From Bordetella genomosp. 13 (GTDB taxonomy: Bacteria > Pseudomonadota > Gammaproteobacteria > Burkholderiales > Burkholderiaceae_B), in the NCBI RefSeq assembly GCF_007679965.1, contig NZ_VEHL01000001.1:62001-126000 (forward strand): 64,000 nucleotides of DNA, in the 5' to 3' direction. The stretch's first letter is position 1, and each line of letters begins with the position of its first letter. The notes under the pieces were generated by a model. That model worked only from the letters and a program-made list of their open reading frames with translations. It did no database searches and had not been told where the DNA came from. The position numbers were made by a program, and so were the translations under genes. Positions 57,321 to 64,000 of this stretch are shown piece by piece.

Positions 57321-58226
57321 TCAACCGCCGCAGGCGTGGATCATGAACTGCCGGAACGCGTTGGCCGGCTTGGCCAGCGCCGCGCGCGGATGCCAGAGGA
57401 GCCCCGCCTCCATCGGCGGCACGGCGTCGGCCAAGGGGACGGCGTCGATCTTCTTGCCTTCCAGCGACCACGGGCGATAGACCATGTCCGACAGCACCGT
57501 CACGCCGAAGCCATGGGCCACCAGCCCGCGCAGCGCTTCCATCGAACGGGTGCGGAACGCGATGTCCGGCGCCGCGCCATGCTTGCGCCAATACCCCAGC
57601 GTCGACTGTTCGCCCTCGTCCATTTCCAGCAGGATGTAGGGATAGCCGGCCACGTCGGCCAGCGTGGGAGCGGGCAGCGCCTGCAAGGGATGGTCCGACG
57701 CCGTCCAGAGCTGGCGGCGCGATTTCACCAGCACGTGGTGGCCGAAGCGCGAACGCCGCTCCATGTTGGAGATGAGCGCCACGCCCAGTTCCACGTCGCC
57801 GCTGCCGACGGCGGCCTCGATGTCCGGGCGGTCCATGTCGATCAGGTCCAGCACGACGTCGGGATAGCGGCGCCGGAAACGCGCCAGCAGCTCGGGCAGG
57901 AAGTAGCCCAGCACGGTGTACGAGGCGGCGATGCGCACCGAGCCGCGCAGCGCGTAGCGCTGGAAGCCGGGCTCGCGCAGGGCATCGTCCAGCGTGTCCA
58001 GCACCTCGCGCACGCGCTGGTGGAAGTGATGGCCCTCCGGCGTCAGCGTGACGCCGTGCGGATGGCGGTCGAACAGGCGCACGCCCAGTTGCGCCTCCAG
58101 GGCCAGTACCGCGTTGGTGACCGCCGACTGCGACACGTGTTCGTCGGCGGCGGCCATGGACAGCCGGCCGGTGCGCGCCGCGGCGGCGAAGTAGCGGAGC
58201 TGGCGCAGGCTGACGTCCCGGGTCAT
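57321..58226 (-). CDS. LysR-family regulator of the ferredoxin oxidoreductase
   Basis: This 301-residue LysR-type regulator has SLRQLRYFAAAARTGRLSMAAADEHVSQSAVTNAVLALEAQLG as the DNA-binding part and a full effector domain (GSVRIAASYTVLGYFLPELLARF, DVELGVALISNMERRS). It is divergent from the indolepyruvate oxidoreductase gene with 100 bp between, an A+T-rich stretch with TATATA-like sequence near 58235-58260. Control of that gene is likely from position. Confidence 0.88.
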   Translation of the reverse strand: MTRDVSLRQLRYFAAAARTGRLSMAAADEHVSQSAVTNAVLALEAQLGVRLFDRHPHGVTLTPEGHHFHQRVREVLDTLDDALREPGFQRYALRGSVRIAASYTVLGYFLPELLARFRRRYPDVVLDLIDMDRPDIEAAVGSGDVELGVALISNMERRSRFGHHVLVKSRRQLWTASDHPLQALPAPTLADVAGYPYILLEMDEGEQSTLGYWRKHGAAPDIAFRTRSMEALRGLVAHGFGVTVLSDMVYRPWSLEGKKIDAVPLADAVPPMEAGLLWHPRAALAKPANAFRQFMIHACGG

Positions 58227-58326
58227 GTGTTTTCTATATATCTGGTACTTGAATATATGAATATACGATGCCTGTCGGGGTTCCTACACTGCCTCGCAGA
58301 GCCTTTAAGGCCTCGAGGAGACCCGC

Positions 58327-61300
58327 ATGAACGCCCCGCTGCCCGCCGCCGTCCTGGCGGCCGCCGATCCATCGTCCAACCCCCCCGCCGCATTGCAGAC
58401 GGGCCGCCTGTACCTCAGCGGCACGCAGGCGCTGGCGCGCCTGCCCCTGTTGCAGAAGGCCCGCGACCGGGCCGCCGGGCTGAACACTGCCGGCTACGTG
58501 TCGGGCTATCGCGGCTCGCCGCTGGGCGGCCTGGACCAGGCGCTGTGGAAGGGGCGGCGCGATCTGCAGGCGCACGACGTCGTCTTCCAGCCTGGCCTGA
58601 ACGAGGACCTGGCCGCCACGGCCGTGTGGGGCAGCCAGCAGCTGGGCCTGTTCCCGGGCGCCACGCGCGATGGCGTGTTCGGCATGTGGTACGGCAAGGG
58701 ACCGGGCGTGGACCGGTCCATCGACGTGCTGAAGCACGCCAACTCGGCCGGCACCGCGCCGCATGGCGGCGTGCTGCTGCTGGCAGGCGACGACCACGCC
58801 GCGAAATCGTCGTCGGTGGCGCACCAGTCCGAGCACGTGCTGATCGCCAGCGGCATCCCGGTGCTGTATCCCGCCAACGTGCAGGAATACCTGGACTATG
58901 GGCTGCATGGCTGGGCCATGAGCCGCTACACCGGCCTGTGGGTGGCGATGAAGTGCGTGACCGACGTGGTGGAATCCAGCGCGTCGGTGCAGTTCGATCC
59001 CGCGCGCGTGCAGCCCGTGCTGCCGGCCGATGCCCTGCCCGAGGGCGGCCTGAACATCCGCTGGCCCGATACGCCCCTGGCGCAGGAGGCGCGCCTGCTG
59101 GATCACAAGTGGTATGCCGCGCTGGCCTACGTGCGCGCCAACAAGCTCAACCGCGTGGTGCTGGACAGTCCCGAGGCGCGCTTCGGCATCATGACCGCCG
59201 GCAAGGCCTATCTGGACGTGCGGCAGGCGTTGAACGACCTGGGCCTGGACGAGGACGCCTGCCAGGCCGCGGGCATCCGGCTGCTGAAGGTGGGCTGCAT
59301 CTGGCCGCTGGACGCGCAGGACGCGCGCGCCTTCGCCACGGGGCTGAAAGAGATCCTGGTGGTGGAGGAGAAGCGCCAGATCCTGGAATACGCGTTGAAG
59401 GAAGAGCTGTACAACTGGCGCGACGACGTGCGGCCGCGCGTGTACGGCAAGTTCGACGAGCGCGACAACGGCGGCGGCGAATGGTCGACGCCGCGCGGCG
59501 GCTGGCTGCTGCCGGCACGCTACGAGCTGTCGCCCGCGCTGATCGCGCGCGCCATCGCCGCGCGGCTGGACAAGGCCGACCTCCCCGAGGCCCTGCGCGC
59601 GCGCATCGCCGCCCGCCTGGCGGTGCTGGACGCGAAGGAGCGCGAGGCCCGCCGGCCCACGCTGGTGGAAGAACGCAAGCCGTGGTTCTGTTCGGGCTGT
59701 CCGCACAACACGTCCACCCGCGTGCCCGAGGGCTCGCGCGCGGTGGCGGGCATCGGCTGCCATTACATGGCCATGTGGATGGACCGCAATACCGACACCT
59801 TCAGCCAGATGGGCGGCGAAGGCGTAGCCTGGCTGGGGCAGAAGGATTTCACGTCGGAACGCCACATCTTCGCCAACCTGGGCGACGGCACGTACTTCCA
59901 TTCGGGCCTCCTGGCGATACGCGCCGCCATCGCTGCCAAGGCCTCGATCACCTACAAGATCCTCTACAACGACGCGGTGGCGATGACGGGCGGGCAGCCC
60001 GTGGACGGCACGCTGACGGTGCCCGGCATCGCCGCGCAGATGCTGGCCGAAGGCGTGACGCGAGCCGTCGTGGTGACGGACGAGCCCGACAAGTACGTGG
60101 GGGCGCTGGCCCTGCCCGCCGGCATCGCCGTGCATCACCGCAACGCGCTGGACGAGGTGCAGCGCGCGCTGCGCGAGGTGCCGGGCACCACGGTGCTGAT
60201 CTACGACCAGACCTGCGCCACCGAGAAGCGCCGCCGCCGCAAGCGCGGCGAGTACCCTGATCCGCCCCGGCGCGCCTTCATCAATGCGGCCGTGTGCGAA
60301 GGCTGCGGCGATTGTTCGGTGCAGTCCAACTGCCTGTCGGTGGAGCCGCTGCCCACGCCCATGGGGACCAAGCGCCGCATCAACCAGTCGTCATGCAACA
60401 AAGACTATTCGTGCGTCGAGGGCTTCTGCCCCAGCTTCGTCACGGCCGAGGGCGCGGTGCCGCGCAAGGCAGGCGCGGCGTACGGCGGGCCGGGCCTGGC
60501 CGAGGCGCCGCTGCCCGATGCCACGCGCATCGCCGAGGGCGCGGCCTATCGGCTGGTGGTGGCGGGCGTCGGCGGCACGGGCGTGGTGACGATAGGCGCG
60601 CTGCTGGGGACGGCCGCGCACATCGAGGGCAAGGGCGTCACCGTGCTGGACATGGCGGGCCTGGCGCAGAAGGGCGGCGCGGTGCTCAGCCACGTGCAGC
60701 TGGCCAACCGGCCCGAAGACCTGCAGGCCACGCGCGTGGCGATGGGACAGGCGGACATGGTGATCGGCTGCGACGCGCTGGTGGCGGCCTCGCCCGACGT
60801 GCTGTCGCGCATCCGTCCCGAGGGCGGCCGCGCGGTGGTCAACAGCACCGCGGCGCCTACCGCGTCCTTCCTGGCGCAGCCCGACTGGCGATTTCCCGGC
60901 GGACGCGCGGAAGACGCGCTGCGCGCCAGCACGGGCGGCCGTTGCGATTTCATCGAGGCCGGGCCGCTGGCCGAGGCGCTGCTGGGCGACAGTCTCTATG
61001 CCAATCCCATGCTGCTGGGCTATGCGTGGCAGAAGGGCGGCGTGCCGCTGGCGCTGGAGAGCCTGCGCGCCGCCATCGAGCGCAACGGCGTGGCGGTGCA
61101 GAAGAACCTGGCGGCGTTCGAGCTGGGCCGGCAGGCCGCGCATCATGGCGCACAGGCCTTGCGGCCGCCGCGCCAGGCGGCGGTGGCCGCACTGCCCGAG
61201 TCGCTGGACGGCACGATACGGCGCCTGGCGGCGCATCTGACGGCCTATCAGAATGCCGCGTATGCGCAGCGATACGTGGACGCGGTGGCGGCGGTGCGCG

Positions 61301-61869
61301 CGCGCGAGGCCGGCTTGGCGGTAGCGCGCGACCTGCCGGTGACGCGCGCGGTGGCGCGCAACCTGGCCAGGTTGATGAGCTACAAGGACGAGTACGAGGT
61401 GGCGCGCCTGCATGGCGATCCCGCCTTCATGCAGAGCCTGCGCGAGCAGTTCGAGGGAGAGCCGGGCAAGGATTACCGGCTGACGTACCACCTGGCGCCG
61501 CCCGCCATCGCGCCGCGCGATGCCCGCGGCCGCCTGCGCAAGCGTGCGTTCGGGCCGTGGGTGGAGTGGGCCTTTCGCGCGCTGGCGCCGATGAAGCGGC
61601 TGCGCGGCACGCCGCTGGACGTGTTCGGCTGGACGGCCGAGCGCCGAATGGAGCGCCGGCTGGCCGACGAATACCTGGCGCTGTGCGAGGAGTTCTCGCG
61701 CACGCTGGACGCCGCCAATGCGGATGCGGCCTTGGCACTGGCGGAGCTGCCGGACGGCATTCGGGGTTATGGCCACGTGAAGGAGCGCAACGTGGAACGG
61801 GCCGAGCAGCGGCGCGAGGCATTGCTGGCGACATATCGCGCGGGGCGCGGGATTGCATTGGCGGCGTAG
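58327..61869 (+). CDS. Indolepyruvate ferredoxin oxidoreductase, fused alpha/beta type
   Basis: This 1180-residue enzyme decarboxylates arylpyruvates to aryl-acetyl-CoA with thiamine diphosphate and iron-sulfur clusters. It is the single-chain proteobacterial type. The order is: an N-terminal pyrimidine-binding domain (NTAGYVSGYRGSPLGGLDQ), a TPP domain (FCSGCPHNTSTRVPEGS, ANLGDGTYFHSGLLAI), a Cys-rich cluster region near 657-670 (CEGCGDCSVQSNC) and at NQSSCNKDYSCVEGFCPS, then the gamma domain (VAGVGGTGVVTIGALLG), and a DUF6537-type tail. It probably serves catabolism of aromatic amino acids. Divergent from a LysR gene. Confidence 0.93.
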   Translation: MNAPLPAAVLAAADPSSNPPAALQTGRLYLSGTQALARLPLLQKARDRAAGLNTAGYVSGYRGSPLGGLDQALWKGRRDLQAHDVVFQPGLNEDLAATAVWGSQQLGLFPGATRDGVFGMWYGKGPGVDRSIDVLKHANSAGTAPHGGVLLLAGDDHAAKSSSVAHQSEHVLIASGIPVLYPANVQEYLDYGLHGWAMSRYTGLWVAMKCVTDVVESSASVQFDPARVQPVLPADALPEGGLNIRWPDTPLAQEARLLDHKWYAALAYVRANKLNRVVLDSPEARFGIMTAGKAYLDVRQALNDLGLDEDACQAAGIRLLKVGCIWPLDAQDARAFATGLKEILVVEEKRQILEYALKEELYNWRDDVRPRVYGKFDERDNGGGEWSTPRGGWLLPARYELSPALIARAIAARLDKADLPEALRARIAARLAVLDAKEREARRPTLVEERKPWFCSGCPHNTSTRVPEGSRAVAGIGCHYMAMWMDRNTDTFSQMGGEGVAWLGQKDFTSERHIFANLGDGTYFHSGLLAIRAAIAAKASITYKILYNDAVAMTGGQPVDGTLTVPGIAAQMLAEGVTRAVVVTDEPDKYVGALALPAGIAVHHRNALDEVQRALREVPGTTVLIYDQTCATEKRRRRKRGEYPDPPRRAFINAAVCEGCGDCSVQSNCLSVEPLPTPMGTKRRINQSSCNKDYSCVEGFCPSFVTAEGAVPRKAGAAYGGPGLAEAPLPDATRIAEGAAYRLVVAGVGGTGVVTIGALLGTAAHIEGKGVTVLDMAGLAQKGGAVLSHVQLANRPEDLQATRVAMGQADMVIGCDALVAASPDVLSRIRPEGGRAVVNSTAAPTASFLAQPDWRFPGGRAEDALRASTGGRCDFIEAGPLAEALLGDSLYANPMLLGYAWQKGGVPLALESLRAAIERNGVAVQKNLAAFELGRQAAHHGAQALRPPRQAAVAALPESLDGTIRRLAAHLTAYQNAAYAQRYVDAVAAVRAREAGLAVARDLPVTRAVARNLARLMSYKDEYEVARLHGDPAFMQSLREQFEGEPGKDYRLTYHLAPPAIAPRDARGRLRKRAFGPWVEWAFRALAPMKRLRGTPLDVFGWTAERRMERRLADEYLALCEEFSRTLDAANADAALALAELPDGIRGYGHVKERNVERAEQRREALLATYRAGRGIALAA

Positions 61870-62022
61870 CCGTCGCGATGGCGCGCGGCGTCCGGCGGCA
61901 GCGACGGCGACCGGAGGCGGCCCCGGGGGGCGGGTGCCGGGCAGGCGCGCCGATGGCCTCGCGCGCAAGATAGTACGATCGGCCGTCTATCAACGACGGC
62001 CGCGCGGCGCCCGGGCCCAGCC

Positions 62023-62925
62023 ATGGAAAACATCCTTCGCAGACTCGACTTCACTTCGCTGCGCCTGTTCGTGGCGGTGTGCCAGGAAAACAGCATCGCG
62101 CGCGCGGCGGAGCGCGAGTTCATCGCGCCGTCGGCGGTCAGCCGCCGCATCGCCGAGATGGAATCGCTGGTCGGCCTGCCGCTCATCCAGCGCCACGCGC
62201 GCGGCGTCAACGTCACGCCCGCGGGCCAGGCCGTGCTGCGCCATGCGCGGCAGATCATCGGCGACGTCGAGTCCATGGCCGCCGAGCTGTCGCGCCTGTA
62301 CGCGGGCGTGAAGGGCCGCGTGCGCGTGGTGGCCAACCTGTCGGCCATCGTGCAGTTCCTGCCCGAGGACGTGGCCGCCTTCCAGCGCCTGTTTCCCGAG
62401 GTCGACATCGACCTGGAAGAGCAGCACAGCCCCGACGTGCTGCGCCTGGTGCGCGAGCGCGACGCCGACTTCGGCATCTGCAATCGCGTGGCCGACCTGC
62501 ATGGCCTGCAGTCGCGGCCCTACCGGCGCGATCGCCTGGCCGTGATGCTGCCGTCGGGGCATCCCCGTGCCGCGAACCGGCAACTGGCCCTGCGCGACAT
62601 CGCGCAGGAGACCTTCGTGGGGCTGCGCGAGAACAGCGCGCTGACGCAGCTGCTGGCCGTGCAGGCCCAGGCATTGGGCGCGACGCTGGCCGTGAAGATA
62701 CGCGTGGCCAGCCTGGACGCGCTGTGCCGCATGACGCACACCGGCCTGGGCATCGCGGTGATGCCGCAGCAGGTGGCGGAGATGTACATGCAGGCGCTGG
62801 ACGTGGCGGTGGTTCCGTTGGCCGACGCCTGGGCCCAGCGCGAGATCTGCATCGTGTTTCCCGCCGAGGACACGCTGTCCGCCACGGCCGGCACGCTGGT
62901 GCGGTTCCTGTCGCAGCCCGCCTGA
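62023..62925 (+). CDS. LysR-family regulator
   Basis: This is a 300-residue LysR-type regulator: LDFTSLRLFVAVCQENSIARAAEREFIAPSAVSRRIAEME as HTH. The effector domain has VRVVANLSAIVQFLPEDVAAF and GLGIAVMPQQVAEMYM. It lies 153 bp after the oxidoreductase gene and 129 bp before a bug gene in the same direction. It probably controls that bug gene or genes beyond the window. Confidence 0.88.
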   Translation: MENILRRLDFTSLRLFVAVCQENSIARAAEREFIAPSAVSRRIAEMESLVGLPLIQRHARGVNVTPAGQAVLRHARQIIGDVESMAAELSRLYAGVKGRVRVVANLSAIVQFLPEDVAAFQRLFPEVDIDLEEQHSPDVLRLVRERDADFGICNRVADLHGLQSRPYRRDRLAVMLPSGHPRAANRQLALRDIAQETFVGLRENSALTQLLAVQAQALGATLAVKIRVASLDALCRMTHTGLGIAVMPQQVAEMYMQALDVAVVPLADAWAQREICIVFPAEDTLSATAGTLVRFLSQPA

Positions 62926-63054
62926 GCCATCTCGGTTCGCGACGGCTGGCCTGCCGAATCGGCACTTCGGCGGCATGCCTGCCGCTACGTATAGTCGAGT
63001 CCTTGCACGACGGCACGGGGCGTCAGACCCCGCCGCGACACCAAGGAGACACGG

Positions 63055-64000
63055 ATGACCATCGCCAGATTCGTGGCGGGCTGTACGCTCGCCTGCAGCG
63101 CCCTGTTGCAGGGGCCGACGGCCGCCGCGGCGGACTACCCCGACCGCCAGATCCGCCTGATCGTGCCCACCTCGCCCGGCTCGACCGCCGACGTGGTCGC
63201 GCGCGTGGTGGCCGACGCGCTGGGCAAGTCGCTGGGACAGCCCATGATCGTGGAAAACCTGTCGGGCGCGGCCGGCATTCCGGGCACGCGCCAATTGGTG
63301 TCGGCCAGGCCGGACGGCTACACCCTGGCCATGGTGTCGTCCAACCATGCCATCAATCCCAGCCTGTACCGCAGCATGCCGTATGACACGGTGCGCGACA
63401 TCACGCCGGTGTCCGTCGTCGGCACGACGCCGCTGGTGCTGGTCACGGCCAAGGATTCGCCGTACCGCAGCGTGGCCGACCTGCTGAAGGCCGCGAAGGC
63501 CGAGCCGGGCAGGATCAACTATGGCTCATCGGGCACGGGCAGCGTGCTGCACCTGGCCGGCGAACTGCTGAAATCCCGGGCCGGCGTGGACATGATGCAC
63601 ATCCCGTACCGCGGCGGCAATGCGCTGATCACCGACGTGATGTCCGGCCAGGTGCAGACGGCCTTTCTTGCCGTGCCCTCGGTGATCGCGCAGGTGCAGG
63701 CGGGCCAGCTGCGCGCGCTGGCCGTCAGCACGCCCGAGCGCGTGCCGGTGCTGCCCGACGTGCCGACGCTGGCGCAATCCGGCGTGCCCGGCTACGCCTA
63801 CGATGCGTGGATCGCGCTGATCGGCCCGGCGAAACTGCCGGCCGACGTGGTGCGCAAGCTGCAGGCCGCCACGCAGCAGGCCATGCAGGACAAGACCGTG
63901 CTGGCCACGCTGCAGCCGCAGGGCTTCGTGGCGCAGGGCGGCACCACGGAACAGGCGGCGCAGACACTGGCCGCGGAGATCACCAGGACGCGGTCGCTGG
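63055..64000 (+). CDS. Bug-family (TctC-type) receptor, cut by the window end
   Basis: 315 codons of a periplasmic receptor are visible, close to full length. The start at ATG 63055 is preceded by AAGGAG. The signal peptide is TIARFVAGCTLACSALLQ..AAAA before DYPDRQIRLIVPTSPGSTADVVARV. Motifs are VENLSGAAGIPGTRQLV, MHIPYRGGNALITDVMSGQV and LPDVPTLAQSGVPGY. This is the sixth member of the family in the window. Confidence 0.92.
   Translation, partial: MTIARFVAGCTLACSALLQGPTAAAADYPDRQIRLIVPTSPGSTADVVARVVADALGKSLGQPMIVENLSGAAGIPGTRQLVSARPDGYTLAMVSSNHAINPSLYRSMPYDTVRDITPVSVVGTTPLVLVTAKDSPYRSVADLLKAAKAEPGRINYGSSGTGSVLHLAGELLKSRAGVDMMHIPYRGGNALITDVMSGQVQTAFLAVPSVIAQVQAGQLRALAVSTPERVPVLPDVPTLAQSGVPGYAYDAWIALIGPAKLPADVVRKLQAATQQAMQDKTVLATLQPQGFVAQGGTTEQAAQTLAAEITRTRSL

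Noticed and set aside
57336..60260. A 974-codon plus-strand frame across the LysR and oxidoreductase genes.
   Set aside because: It runs antisense through the LysR gene and out of frame through the oxidoreductase gene. The translation is Arg/Ala/Gly-rich without motifs.

Overview
The window comes from a high-GC betaproteobacterium, most likely of the Alcaligenaceae (Bordetella/Achromobacter type). Three things point there: GC-rich codon use, six orphan Bug-family (TctC-type) solute receptors without membrane partners, and an IS481-type insertion sequence. Most of the window is ordinary catabolic and regulatory chromosome. The exception is a 9.5 kb, visibly more A+T-rich insert directly behind glmS.

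The insert (about 1320-10832) starts 25 nt after the last base of the glmS stop codon, which is the classic Tn7 attachment position. It is bounded by inverted ends sharing AAATAAAGTCGGTCGC. Further copies of the core motif lie inside both ends (two left, three right), and AGGCG flanks both sides. It carries no recognisable transposition gene. Its cargo is two apparent antiphage systems. On the minus strand is a subtilisin-like protease and AAA+ ATPase pair of the IetS/IetA type, with a divergent XRE regulator. On the plus strand is a retron: a phosphoribosyltransferase-like effector with a C-terminal winged helix, a non-coding RNA, and a retron reverse transcriptase. The retron a1 arm overlaps the effector stop codon and the a2 arm overlaps the reverse transcriptase start codon. 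Between the two systems lie a possible minus-strand structured RNA, a degraded ORF and an IS481-type element whose transposase is broken by a frameshift.

Downstream of the insert the chromosome resumes. 11.0-20.6 kb holds a phosphonoacetate-hydrolase (phnA) locus with its LysR regulator, a dipeptide-type ABC transporter (binding protein, two permeases, double ATPase) and a second alkaline-phosphatase-superfamily enzyme. 20.6-33.6 kb holds three catabolic clusters built around Bug receptors: (i) bug, malate/lactate-type dehydrogenase, bug, metallo-beta-lactamase-fold hydrolase and a binding protein, divergent from a LysR gene; (ii) bug, SDR, RraA-like and SDR genes, divergent from an IclR gene with twin operators; (iii) LysR, alpha/beta hydrolase and bug. 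33.6-37.2 kb holds an HD-type hydrolase, an MHYT sensor, an exported protein and a LysR regulator. 37.4-45 kb holds an RND efflux pump without an adaptor, an old-yellow-enzyme homologue, a chemoreceptor and two glutathione transferases.

45-64 kb holds sdaA (serine deaminase), two proteins of unknown role, and a sugar-acid dehydratase with a bug gene under a LacI regulator with twin palindromic operators. These are followed by katG, a second chemoreceptor, a very large indolepyruvate ferredoxin oxidoreductase, and LysR genes. The window ends inside a sixth bug gene. I saw no rRNA, tRNA or CRISPR array.
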